Source of the DNA: Sphaerisporangium sp040685555
GTDB lineage: Bacteria; Actinomycetota; Actinomycetes; Streptosporangiales; Streptosporangiaceae
NCBI RefSeq assembly: GCF_040685555.1
Contig: NZ_JBFBIK010000030.1
Location: 6,119-70,118, forward strand
Reading direction: 5' to 3'
DNA length: 64,000 nucleotides
The notes beneath the pieces were generated by a model. That model was not told the origin of the DNA and searched no databases. It saw only the letters and a list, made by a program, of their open reading frames with translations. Made by a program: the position numbers and the translations under genes. Shown piece after piece: positions 31,198 through 41,621 of this stretch. The first letter of the stretch is position 1; the number at the start of each line of letters is the position of its first letter.

Positions 31198-33002
31198 ACT
31201 TCACCTTCTCCGACACCATCGCCGGTCAGGTCACCGCCTACGACAGGCAGGCCAGGACCGCCACCGTCGCCACCGCCGACGGCCGCCGCTTCGAGGTCTC
31301 GGTCGACGGCGAGCCCAGCGCCGAGCTGATGCGCAACCTCGGCGAGCCGTACACCGACGCGTCGGGCCGGCTCGACGCGATGCTGGAACCCGGCCGCTTT
31401 CTGTTCGCCTACGGGGTCTTCTACCCGCACGGCGACGAGCAGATCTTCGACGCCAAGCGGATCATCTTCCTCGGCCGGAAGCCGGGCGACTTCCGCTTCG
31501 AGGAGTCGAACTGGTGGATCCACCAGTTGGAGGAGATCGCCGCCTTCTACCGCAAGGCGCAGTTCGGCGACGGGCCGGTGGACTTCACCGAGTACCGCAC
31601 GCTGATCAGGCTCGGCGGCGAGAAGACCAGCAGCCACGTGCAGGAGACCGACACGATCTCCAGGCTGGTCTACGGTATGGCCTCGGCGTACATGCTGACC
31701 GGCGACGACACCTACCTGGAGGTCGCCGAGCGGGGCACCGAGTATCTGCGGGCGAACCTGCGCTTCGTCGACGCCGACGAGGACATCGTCTACTGGTACC
31801 ACGGCCTCAAGGTCGACGGCGACATCGAGCGCAAGTTGTTCACCTCGGAGTTCTCCGACGACTACGACGCCATCCCGATGTACGAGCAGATCTACGCGCT
31901 CGCCGGCCCCATCCAGACCTACCGGGTGACGGGCGACCCGCGGATCAAGAGCGACGCGGACGCGACGCTGCGCCTGTTCGACCGGTTCTTCCTGGACCGC
32001 GAGGGCGGCGGTTACTTCTCGCACATCGACCCGATCCTGCTGAGCCCCGACCACGAGTCCCTCGGCGAGAACCGCGCCAGGAAGAACTGGAACTCGGTCG
32101 GCGACCACGCCCCCGCGTACCTCATCAACCTGTACCTCGCCACCGGCGACCCGGCGTACGCCAAGTTCCTTGAGTACACCTTCGACACCATCGTCGAGCA
32201 CTTCCCCGACGACAAGAACAGCCCGTTCGTCCAGGAGCGCTTCCACCGCGACTGGTCGCACGACACCACCCACGGCTGGCAGCAGAACCGCGCCGTCGTC
32301 GGCCACAACCTGAAGATCGCATGGAACCTCATGCGGATGCACTCGCTCAAGCCCAAGGCCGAGTACGCCGAGCTCGCCGCGCACATCGGCGACATCATGC
32401 CGGCGATCGGCAGCGACCGGCAGCGCGCCGGCTGGTACGACGTCGTGGAGCGGGCGCGCAGGGAGGGCGAGGACCGCTACCGGTTCGTCTGGCACGACCG
32501 GAAGGCCTGGTGGCAGCAGGAGCAGGCCATCCTGGCCTACCTCATCCTCTTCGGGACCACCGGGCAGGACCGCTTCAGGGACGAGGCGCGCGCCGCGGAA
32601 TCGTTCTACAACGCGTTCTTCCTCGACCACGACGAGGGAGCGGTCTACTTCAACGTGCTCGCCAGCGGCCTGCCGTACCTGCTCGGCACCGAGCGGTTCA
32701 AGGGCAGCCACTCGATGAGCATGTACCACTCCTCGGAGCTGTGCTTCCTGTCGGCGGTGTACAACAACCTGCTCATCAACGGGAAGCACCTGGACCTGCA
32801 CTTCAAGCCGGACCCGGACGGCTTCGCCGACCGTACCCTGCGCGTCTCGCCCGACCTGCTGCCCCCCGGCTCGGTCAGGATCGGCGCCGTGGAGATCGAC
32901 GGCGAGCCGTACGAGGACTACGACGCCGAGGCACTCACCGTCCGTCTCCCGGAGGCGGCGGGCAGGGTGAAGGTCAAGGTCAGGGTGGAGGCCATCAGAT
33001 GA
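31194..33002 (+). CDS. AGE-family (N-acylglucosamine 2-epimerase-like) protein with extra N- and C-terminal domains
   Basis: A 602-residue protein. The core, about residues 105-510, is the (alpha/alpha)6 barrel of the AGE/cellobiose 2-epimerase superfamily: SRLVYGMASAYMLTGD, VVGHNLKIAWNLMRMH (a histidine typical of the active site), WWQQEQAILAYLILF and YHSSELCFLSAVYN. Before it, residues 1-100 form a beta-rich domain (QVTAYDRQARTATVATADG), and after it comes an 80-residue beta domain. Typical AGE enzymes have about 400 residues. An oligosaccharide or activated-sugar epimerase is plausible. GTG start overlapping the previous stop; its own stop overlaps the STAS gene. Confidence 0.82.
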   Translation: MNFTFSDTIAGQVTAYDRQARTATVATADGRRFEVSVDGEPSAELMRNLGEPYTDASGRLDAMLEPGRFLFAYGVFYPHGDEQIFDAKRIIFLGRKPGDFRFEESNWWIHQLEEIAAFYRKAQFGDGPVDFTEYRTLIRLGGEKTSSHVQETDTISRLVYGMASAYMLTGDDTYLEVAERGTEYLRANLRFVDADEDIVYWYHGLKVDGDIERKLFTSEFSDDYDAIPMYEQIYALAGPIQTYRVTGDPRIKSDADATLRLFDRFFLDREGGGYFSHIDPILLSPDHESLGENRARKNWNSVGDHAPAYLINLYLATGDPAYAKFLEYTFDTIVEHFPDDKNSPFVQERFHRDWSHDTTHGWQQNRAVVGHNLKIAWNLMRMHSLKPKAEYAELAAHIGDIMPAIGSDRQRAGWYDVVERARREGEDRYRFVWHDRKAWWQQEQAILAYLILFGTTGQDRFRDEARAAESFYNAFFLDHDEGAVYFNVLASGLPYLLGTERFKGSHSMSMYHSSELCFLSAVYNNLLINGKHLDLHFKPDPDGFADRTLRVSPDLLPPGSVRIGAVEIDGEPYEDYDAEALTVRLPEAAGRVKVKVRVEAIR

Positions 33003-33336
33003 GCGTCAACGTCACCACCCGGGTCGTCGACGGCTTCACCGTCGCCCGTCTCGACGGGGAGATCACCAGCACGACCGCGCCCGCGTTGCAGGACCGGCTC
33101 CTGCCGCTGGTCGGGCAGACCGGCAGGCTGCTGGTCGACTTCACCGGCGTGCCGTACGTGTCGAGCGCGGGACTGCGGATGCTGCTCCTGCTCTACAGGC
33201 GCGCCCAGCAGGCCACGACGGGCATCGTCCTGGTGGGCCTGACCGACGAGGTCAGGTTCGTGATGTCGGCCACGGGGTTCCTGGACTTCTTCGAGATCGG
33301 CGAGGACGCCGAGACCGAGATGGGGCGCGTGCGGCC

Positions 33337-33340
<4 letters not shown>
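32999..33340 (+). CDS. STAS-domain anti-sigma-factor-antagonist-like protein (first)
   Basis: A 113-residue single STAS domain: DGFTVARLDGEITSTTAPAL, then LLVDFTGVPYVSSAGLRMLL with the phosphorylatable Ser in the conserved SSAGL (near residue 58). In partner switching, an RsbW-like kinase phosphorylates this Ser and a SpoIIE/RsbU phosphatase reverses it. Both enzymes are encoded 3 kb downstream in the same run. It overlaps AGE and GlgX by four bases each, so it is placed inside the metabolic part of the operon, which suggests it controls an enzyme rather than only a sigma factor. Confidence 0.88.
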
Positions 33341-35451
<2,111 letters not shown>

Positions 35452-35525
35452 GGCTCCCAGAACCGCTCGAACCAACAGGCTGGCTCCGGCGCACGGACCC
35501 GGCTTCGACGACCAGGAGGACCGCA

Positions 35526-35837
35526 GTGGCATTCACCGCAACCCTCAGCACGGACGCGGACATCGCGACCATCTACCTCGCCGGCGAGCTCGACGCCTCG
35601 ACGGCGCCCGACTTCCACGAAGCGATCGACGACGCCGCCGCCACGGGCGCCGGCCGCCTGGTCATCCAGGCGGCGGACCTCACCTACATCGCGAGCGCGG
35701 GCCTTCGGGCCCTGGTGTTCGCACGGCAGAAGCTGGGCGACGACATCGTCATCGTCATCACCGGTGCGACCGAGCCCGTCATCCGGGTCATCCGGATGGC
35801 CGGGCTCGACCGCAGCTTCGAGATGACCAGTTCGTGA
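35526..35837 (+). CDS. STAS-domain anti-sigma-factor-antagonist-like protein (second)
   Basis: A 103-residue STAS protein: IYLAGELDASTAPDFHEAI, then LTYIASAGLRALVFARQKLG with the predicted phospho-Ser in ASAGL (near residue 58). It is more diverged from the first STAS protein than expected for a recent duplication. GGAGG lies before the GTG start, and the 74-base gap from glgX is the widest in this part, so it may have its own promoter. It is followed after seven bases by the RsbW-like ATPase, the arrangement of an antagonist with its kinase. Confidence 0.88.
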   Translation: MAFTATLSTDADIATIYLAGELDASTAPDFHEAIDDAAATGAGRLVIQAADLTYIASAGLRALVFARQKLGDDIVIVITGATEPVIRVIRMAGLDRSFEMTSS

Positions 35838-35844
35838 GGTTCCG

Positions 35845-36255
35845 GTGCCCCGGATCCCCGCGTCGCTCGAAGCACTCGACGAGGTGGCGGGTTACGTCCA
35901 CGCGCTCGCTGAGCGCGCCGGACTGCCCGCCTCCCGCGCCCACCGGCTGAGGCTGGCGGCGGACGAGCTGGCGACCAACATCGTCGTCCACGGCTACCGG
36001 GAGACCAAGGGTGAGCTCGGTGTCGAAGGGGGCGTCGAGGACGAGTCGGTCTGGCTCAGGTTCGAGGACGACGCCCAGCCCTTCGATCCCCGGGACGGGC
36101 TCCAGACCCCCGAGCAGGACGTGCCGGTCGCGCAGCGCCGGATAGGCGGCCTCGGGGTCTACCTGGCGCTGACCGCCCTGGACGGCTTCACCTACGAACG
36201 GGTGGCCGGACGCAACATCAGCACGCTGCGGATCCGTAGGGATGGAGCGACATGA
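35845..36255 (+). CDS. RsbW/SpoIIAB-like serine kinase (HATPase_c_2)
   Basis: A 136-residue GHKL ATPase. The N box is RLAADELATNIVVHGY, the G1 region is FEDDAQPFDPRD, where the usual glycine is replaced, and the G2 box is IGGLGVYLAL. Proteins of this type bind and phosphorylate STAS partners and may hold a sigma factor or another target inactive. GTG start; the stop overlaps the SpoIIE phosphatase start (ATGA). No sigma-factor gene is nearby, so the target may be unlinked or may be one of the cluster enzymes. Confidence 0.85.
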   Translation: MPRIPASLEALDEVAGYVHALAERAGLPASRAHRLRLAADELATNIVVHGYRETKGELGVEGGVEDESVWLRFEDDAQPFDPRDGLQTPEQDVPVAQRRIGGLGVYLALTALDGFTYERVAGRNISTLRIRRDGAT

Positions 36256-37466
36256 CGCAGACCGGCGTAATAGTCCTGGACGACAGCCCCGAGCTGCCGC
36301 CGCGACTGCGGCACGCGCTGGAGGAGGCCGGGACGCACGTCCAGATCCGCTCGCCCGCAGACGTGCTCGCCGGCGAGCGGATGCCCCCTCTGGACGTCCT
36401 GCTGGTCTCGGCGGGGGTGCCGCCGAACATCGTCAGGGCCGTCGCGAGGCGGCTGGACGACGAGGGGCGGCACCCCGTGATGCTGGCGTTCACCGAGGAC
36501 GACTTCGGTGCGCTCGAACGGCACATCCGCGGCGGGCTCGACTACCTGGTGCCGCCCTTCTTGACCTCCCTGGTCCGCACGCGGCTGCACAGCTGCTACG
36601 TGCGGGCCGAGCTGGGCCGGACGCTGCGGCAGATCGAGACACAGGCCGACCTGCACCGCTACGAGCGGGAACTGGAGATCGGCAGGGAGATCCAGCTGGG
36701 CTTCCTGCCGGAGTCGCTGCCGACGCCGGAGGGCTGGGGCATCGACGTGCGGTACCGTCCTGCCCGTACGGTCGCGGGTGACTTCTACGACGTGTTCGAG
36801 CTGGTCAACCGCCGCCGCCTCGGCCTGGTGGTGGCGGACGTGTGCGACAAGGGGGTCGGGGCCGCGCTGTTCATGGCGCTGATCCGCAGCCTGCTGCGGC
36901 ACACCGCCGAGCAGAGCGGGAGCCAGGGCCTGAGCGCCGTCGACCTGATGGCCGGGGACGAGGTGCGCGCGGTGCCCGTCGTGGGCGCGACCCCGCTGCT
37001 GAACGCCGTCGCCGGGACCAACGACTACCTCACGCGCAACCACCTCAGGCAGGGCTACTTCGCGACCATGTTCTTCGCGGTGCTGGACCCGGCGACGGGA
37101 AGCCTCGTGTACGTCAACGGGGGGCACAACCCGCCCGTGCTGATCCGGGCCGACGGCCGCGACCCGGTCATCCTCGAGCCGACGGGCCCGGCGGTCGGCG
37201 TCCTTCGCGACTCGACGTTCTCGCTCGGCCACACCCATCTGGATCCCGGTGACGTGCTCTTCATCTACACCGACGGCGTGACCGAGGCACGCGCGCCGGA
37301 CCGGAAGTTCTTCGGGGAGGAACGAATGCTCGACCTGGTTTGCGACGGCACCGGTTCAGGCGCCGACCTGCTGCGGCGGGTGGACGGCGCGCTCAACGGG
37401 TTCGTCGGCTCGGCGGAACAGTCGGACGACATCACGATGATGGCCGTCCACCGGATGGGGTTCTGA
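36252..37466 (+). CDS. SpoIIE/RsbU-type PP2C phosphatase with a degenerate receiver domain
   Basis: A 404-residue protein. Residues 1-125 have a receiver fold (GVIVLDDSPELPPRLRHAL), but the phospho-acceptor strand reads DVLLVSAGVP, with Ser in place of Asp, so it is a pseudo-receiver. A coiled-coil linker (about 130-160) leads to the PP2C domain: VAGDFYDVF and VVADVCDKGVGAALFMAL supply metal-binding aspartates, followed by VNGGHNPP, YTDGVTEA and SDDITMMAV. It should dephosphorylate the STAS proteins. It overlaps the kinase gene upstream by four bases and the MinD-like gene by one. Confidence 0.88.
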   Translation: MTQTGVIVLDDSPELPPRLRHALEEAGTHVQIRSPADVLAGERMPPLDVLLVSAGVPPNIVRAVARRLDDEGRHPVMLAFTEDDFGALERHIRGGLDYLVPPFLTSLVRTRLHSCYVRAELGRTLRQIETQADLHRYERELEIGREIQLGFLPESLPTPEGWGIDVRYRPARTVAGDFYDVFELVNRRRLGLVVADVCDKGVGAALFMALIRSLLRHTAEQSGSQGLSAVDLMAGDEVRAVPVVGATPLLNAVAGTNDYLTRNHLRQGYFATMFFAVLDPATGSLVYVNGGHNPPVLIRADGRDPVILEPTGPAVGVLRDSTFSLGHTHLDPGDVLFIYTDGVTEARAPDRKFFGEERMLDLVCDGTGSGADLLRRVDGALNGFVGSAEQSDDITMMAVHRMGF

Positions 37467-38209
37467 TGGCGCGGGTCATCACCATGCACTCCTACCGGGG
37501 AGGCGCGGGCAAGTCCAGCATGGCGGCGAACATGGCGCTGCTCCTCGCCGCCGAGGGCCGGCGGGTGGCGCTCGTGGACGCGGACATCCAGTCGCCGGCC
37601 ATGGACACGATGTTCGGGTTCATGCGCAGCCCCGCCAAGTGCTCGCTCGCCGACTACCTGGTCGGCCGCTGTGAGATCGAGGACGCGGTCACGCGGGCGC
37701 CGGGAGACGGGCCGTTCATCGTGCCCGCGAGGACCGGCGTCTCGGCCATCAACGAGATCACGGCCAACGGCTACGACGTCGGACTGCTGAACGAGGGGTT
37801 CACCCGGCTCGTCGGCGCCTTCGACCTGGACGTGCTGATCCTGGACACCCACACGGGCATCAACACCGAGACCGTCATGGCGGTGGCCTGCTCGGACGCG
37901 CTGGTCATCGTCACGAGGGCGGACCGGCTCGACCTCGCGGGCGCCGCGGAGAGCGTCGCGCTGGCCGACAGGCTCGGCTGCACGCGGCGCGCCCTGGTAG
38001 TGAACATGGTGCCCGACGCGACGCTGGGGGACGGCCTCGTGCTGAAGGCGGAGACGGCGTACGGCTCGCCGGTCACCGCGGTCCTGCCGTACGTGCCGGA
38101 GATGGCGCGGCTGGCCGGAGAGCAGATCTTCGTCACCGCCCATCCCGCGCACTCGCTGGTCACCGGCTACCAGAAGATCAACACCGCAGTGCTCGACGGT
38201 GCCGCATGA
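37466..38209 (+). CDS. MinD/ParA-like P-loop ATPase
   Basis: A 247-residue ATPase with the deviant Walker A motif YRGGAGKSSMAANMALLLA (signature lysine present), switch I-like VALVDADIQSPAMD and Walker B-like LDVLILDTHTG. No C-terminal membrane-targeting amphipathic helix as in MinD is evident. Relatives position protein complexes or plasmids or regulate enzymes. No ParB or MinE partner and no parS-like repeat is nearby. The start (TGATG) overlaps the phosphatase stop. It may localise or gate the glucan enzymes; this is inference. Confidence 0.85.
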   Translation: MARVITMHSYRGGAGKSSMAANMALLLAAEGRRVALVDADIQSPAMDTMFGFMRSPAKCSLADYLVGRCEIEDAVTRAPGDGPFIVPARTGVSAINEITANGYDVGLLNEGFTRLVGAFDLDVLILDTHTGINTETVMAVACSDALVIVTRADRLDLAGAAESVALADRLGCTRRALVVNMVPDATLGDGLVLKAETAYGSPVTAVLPYVPEMARLAGEQIFVTAHPAHSLVTGYQKINTAVLDGAA

Positions 38210-39552
38210 ACGTGCGCGGGATCGCGCTGGCCGGGGGGAAGGGCATCAGGGCACGCCCGCTCACCCTCACCACCCCCGACTACGTGCGCAGCAAGGCGGC
38301 CATGCGGCTGGCGGGGCGCAGCCTCGTCGAGTGGGCGGTGGAACTGCTGCGCGCCCAGGGCGTGACCGACTTCCGGGTGGCGGCCAACGGCAGTGAGAAC
38401 CGGTGCCAGACCAAGGCGATTTTGGGCGACGGCACGCGTCTCGGCGTCTCGGTGCACTATTCGAGACCCCGGCACGACCACGCCAACACCGGCTCGGGGC
38501 AGGCGACGCTGCGCTGCCTCGACCACTGGGATCTGAACGGCCTCGCGCTGATCTTCCCGACCGACTCCATCTTCGACTTCGACCTGGCCGCGATGGTCGA
38601 ACGGCATCGGGCGTCCGGCGCCGCGGTCACCGTCGCGACCGTGCCGCGCTCGCCCGCCGAGGCGGCGGGCAAGTACGGCGTGCTGGTCAGCGGCGGCGAG
38701 GGCGGCGGCGAGGGCGGCGGCGAGGGCGGCGGCGACGGTATGGTGTCCCGGTTCGCCGAGAAGCCGGGCAGGGACGCGGCCGAGCGGCTCGCGCGCGGCG
38801 GCGACCTGGAGACCAACGCCGGGATGTACCTCGTCGACTGCGACGCGCTGCGGATGGCGGCCCGCCGGCCCGCGCTGGCCGAGCTGAGCCGCCACCGCCT
38901 CGACTGGGGCGGGGACCTGCTGCCGTACCTGATCGCCTCCGGCGCCCGGGTGGCCTCCCACCCGATCGCGAAGTTCGGCGATCTCGGCAGTCCCGAGGAC
39001 TTCCTGCGCACCATGCGCGAGGTCCTGCGTGACGAGTACCCGGCCCTCAGCGAGCGGATGCGCCCGGCTCCCAGTCACCCGCGTGGCGTGCGCATCCACG
39101 AGAGCAGCCTCAACCTCAAGGACGAGGTGTCGGGCCGCTCGCTCGCCGAGAAGATCCGGGACGGCGACGTGCTGATCGGGCCGAACGTCCGCGTCGGGCG
39201 GGACGTGGAGATCGGGCCGGGGGTCGTGCTGGCGGACTCCGACGTGGCCGACGGGGTGGACATCGGAGAGGGCGCCAGGCTCCACGGCGTGGCGTGCGGG
39301 GAGCACGGCATCATCGGGCCGCGCGCCCGGCTCTCCGACACCGTGCTCGGGGCCGCGGTGCGGATCAGGGAGGCGGCGGTGCTGGAGGGGTTCTGCGCGC
39401 TCGGGGACGAGGTGAGCGTGCACGCCGGTGTCCGGCTGCACGGGGTGAGCGTCTTTCCCCGGCTGGAGATCTGGAGCGACGCGCGCGTGCCGCGGGGCGC
39501 GTGCCTGGCGAACCCCGGCGACGTGCTCCGATGGTCGCACAGGGTCGCTTGA
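38206..39552 (+). CDS. Nucleotidyltransferase-like protein with left-handed beta-helix tail
   Basis: A 448-residue protein of the NDP-sugar pyrophosphorylase type. The N-terminal signature is GIALAGGKGIRARPLTLTTP, close to the GGxGTRLxPLT consensus but with Ile for Thr, and the following PKP lysine context is changed (PDYVRSKAAM). A metal-site Asp is kept in FPTDSIFDFD. Residues 325-430 form hexapeptide repeats (IGPNVRVGRDVEIGPGVVLA). A Gly-Glu repeat (residues 163-177) is inserted in the catalytic domain. It may activate a sugar phosphate or have become regulatory. ATGA overlap upstream. Confidence 0.78.
   Translation: MNVRGIALAGGKGIRARPLTLTTPDYVRSKAAMRLAGRSLVEWAVELLRAQGVTDFRVAANGSENRCQTKAILGDGTRLGVSVHYSRPRHDHANTGSGQATLRCLDHWDLNGLALIFPTDSIFDFDLAAMVERHRASGAAVTVATVPRSPAEAAGKYGVLVSGGEGGGEGGGEGGGDGMVSRFAEKPGRDAAERLARGGDLETNAGMYLVDCDALRMAARRPALAELSRHRLDWGGDLLPYLIASGARVASHPIAKFGDLGSPEDFLRTMREVLRDEYPALSERMRPAPSHPRGVRIHESSLNLKDEVSGRSLAEKIRDGDVLIGPNVRVGRDVEIGPGVVLADSDVADGVDIGEGARLHGVACGEHGIIGPRARLSDTVLGAAVRIREAAVLEGFCALGDEVSVHAGVRLHGVSVFPRLEIWSDARVPRGACLANPGDVLRWSHRVA
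38692..38736 (+). repeat. In-frame 12-bp tandem repeat encoding Gly-Gly-Gly-Glu
   Basis: GGCGGCGAG is followed by three GGCGGCGGCGA(G/C) units, giving GGE-GGGE-GGGE-GGGD inside the nucleotidyltransferase domain, just after AGKYGVLVS. Unit number can vary by slippage without frameshift. Confidence 0.9.
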
Positions 39553-39671
39553 CAGCCGACTTGACAGAGTAGCCACGAATGGGTGGGTGTCCGTACATCT
39601 CCACGAGTAATCTAACGAGCACCAATCGCAGGGGTTAACACTTTGATCTGGAACGCGGGAGAGATGAAATC

Positions 39672-41525
39672 GTGAATTTCATTCTCAGGAGTCGTGATTC
39701 GCTTTTCGGCGATCCAGGTTTCCTTTCCCGGAAGACGGGCGACTTCGAACTGGGCCGCGACGGCAAGGGCCGCCACGCGCGGCTCTGGCAGACGCTCGGG
39801 GCGCACACCACGGCCGTGGGCACCGCCTTCGCGGTGTGGGCGCCCAACGCACGCGAGATCCGGGTGGTCGGCGACTTCAACGGCTGGCGGGGCGCGGCGC
39901 ACCGCATGACCCTGGTCGGCGCCTCCGGAGTCTGGGAGCTGTTCGTCCCCGGCGTCGGCGACGGCTGCCGCTACAAGTACGAGATCCTCGGGTGCGACGG
40001 CGAGTGGCGGCAGAAGGCCGACCCGCTTGCCTCGGCGTCCGAGTGCCCGCCCGCCACCGCCTCCGTGGTGTTCACCCCCGCTCACGAGTGGGGCGACTCC
40101 CGGTGGCTGGCGGGCCGGGAGTCCAGGGTGGCCCACGAGGAGCCGATGAGCCTCTACGAGGTCCATCTCGGCTCGTGGCGGCCCGGCCTGACCTACCGCG
40201 AGCTCGCCGAGGTCCTGCCCGAGTACGTGGCGGGCCTCGGCTTCACCCACGTCGAGCTGCTGCCCGTGGCCGAGCACGCGTCCGACGAATACCTGAGCAC
40301 CGCCTTCTACGCGCCCACCGCGCGGTACGGCGGGCCCGACGACTTCCGTCACCTGGTCGACAGGCTGCACCAGGCGGGCGTGGGCGTCATCCTCGCCTGG
40401 ACGCCGCAGCGCTTCGGCGGGGAGGAGTGGGGGCTGTCCCGCTTCGACGGCGGGCCGCTGTACGAGGCCGGCCCGCCGGAGGCCTTCGACTACGGCAAGC
40501 CCCAGGTGCGCGACTTCCTGCTGGCCAACGCCGTCTTCTGGTGTTCGGAGTTCCACATCGACGGCCTCAGGATCGCCGGGGTCGCCTCGATGCTGCACCG
40601 CTCGGGCGAGGGGCTCGGCAGCGACCCCGACGCCGCCTCGTTCCTGCGCGAGGTGAACACCGCCGTGGCCCGCGCCGGCGCGGGGGTGGTCACCGTCGCC
40701 GAGGAGTCGAGCGCGTGGGACGGCATGACGACGCTCACCGACCCCGGCGGCTTCGGCTTCCACTTCAAGTGGAACACCGGGTGGACCCACGACAGCCTCG
40801 GTTACCTCGCCAGGGATCCCATCTACCGCAAGTACCACCATGGGGAGATCACCTTCCCCATGGTCTACGCCTACTCCGAGCACTACATCCTGCCGGTGTC
40901 CCACGCCACCGGGCCGCTGCCCGCCAGGATGCCGGGTGACCGGTGGCAGCGCCTGGCCAGCGTCAGGGCCTTCCTCGGCTTCATGTGGGCCCACCCCGGC
41001 AAGCAGCTGCTGTTCATGGGGCAGGAGTTCGCGCAGGAGGAGGAGTGGTGCCCCGCGCGGGGCCTGCGCTGGGACATGGCCGACCACGGGGTCCGCGACC
41101 TGGTCCGCGATCTCAACGCGGCCTACCGCGGCCTTCCCGCCCTGTGGCGGCTCGACTCCTCGCCCGAGGGGTTCCGGTGGATCGCCCCCGATTCGGCCGA
41201 GGAGAACGTGCTGGCCTTCCTGCGGTACGACGCCGACGGGACGCCGATGGCCTGCGTCTGCAACTTCTCTCCCGTCATCCGGCCGGACTTCAGGATCGGC
41301 CTGCCCTTCCCTGGCAGATGGGCCGAGGTGCTCAACACCGACGCCGAGCCGTACGGCGGTAGCGGGGTCGGGAACCTCGGCGTGGTGGAGGCGACGGCCA
41401 CGCCCTGGCACTGCTGCGAGGCGAGCGCGTCCCTCGTCCTGCCGCCCCTCGCGACCCTCTGGCTCCGTCCCGTCCCTTCCGGGGATCTCCCGTCGAACGC
41501 ATCTGACAAAGTAACCCAGGGCTAA
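39672..41525 (+). CDS. GlgB-like protein with lost catalytic residues (pseudo branching enzyme)
   Basis: A 617-residue GH13 protein with the build of a glycogen branching enzyme: CBM48 domain (FAVWAPNAREIRVVGDFNGW, residues 53-72), barrel with YEVHLGSWR, MPGDRWQRLASVRAFLG and LLFMGQEFAQEEEW, then a beta domain. Three conserved catalytic regions are changed. Region I reads VILAWTPQRF (Ala242, Arg247 for Asp, His). Region II reads DGLRIAGVASML, with Ala302 in place of the nucleophile Asp. Region IV reads VSHATG, Ala412 for Asp. Region III AEES (Glu344/345) is kept. Glucosyl transfer should be impossible, so glucan binding, scaffolding or regulation is more likely. GTG start after GGAGAG. Confidence 0.88.
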   Translation: MNFILRSRDSLFGDPGFLSRKTGDFELGRDGKGRHARLWQTLGAHTTAVGTAFAVWAPNAREIRVVGDFNGWRGAAHRMTLVGASGVWELFVPGVGDGCRYKYEILGCDGEWRQKADPLASASECPPATASVVFTPAHEWGDSRWLAGRESRVAHEEPMSLYEVHLGSWRPGLTYRELAEVLPEYVAGLGFTHVELLPVAEHASDEYLSTAFYAPTARYGGPDDFRHLVDRLHQAGVGVILAWTPQRFGGEEWGLSRFDGGPLYEAGPPEAFDYGKPQVRDFLLANAVFWCSEFHIDGLRIAGVASMLHRSGEGLGSDPDAASFLREVNTAVARAGAGVVTVAEESSAWDGMTTLTDPGGFGFHFKWNTGWTHDSLGYLARDPIYRKYHHGEITFPMVYAYSEHYILPVSHATGPLPARMPGDRWQRLASVRAFLGFMWAHPGKQLLFMGQEFAQEEEWCPARGLRWDMADHGVRDLVRDLNAAYRGLPALWRLDSSPEGFRWIAPDSAEENVLAFLRYDADGTPMACVCNFSPVIRPDFRIGLPFPGRWAEVLNTDAEPYGGSGVGNLGVVEATATPWHCCEASASLVLPPLATLWLRPVPSGDLPSNASDKVTQG

Positions 41526-41528
41526 CCC

Positions 41529-41560
41529 AAAAAAACCGCACGGGCGGTATGGTTTTTCTT
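41529..41560 (+). terminator. Probable terminator of the large cluster
   Basis: ACCGC (41535-41539) pairs with GCGGT (41544-41548), and an outer A-run (41529-41535) can pair with the T-run at 41553-41557. The T-rich end and the place just after the pseudo-GlgB stop fit a Rho-independent terminator. Confidence 0.55.
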
Positions 41561-41621
41561 GGCACCCAGGGGGGTGTGCGCCTCACCGAACTCTCGGGGT
41601 GCGGACTGGAGGGGGTCGCCC

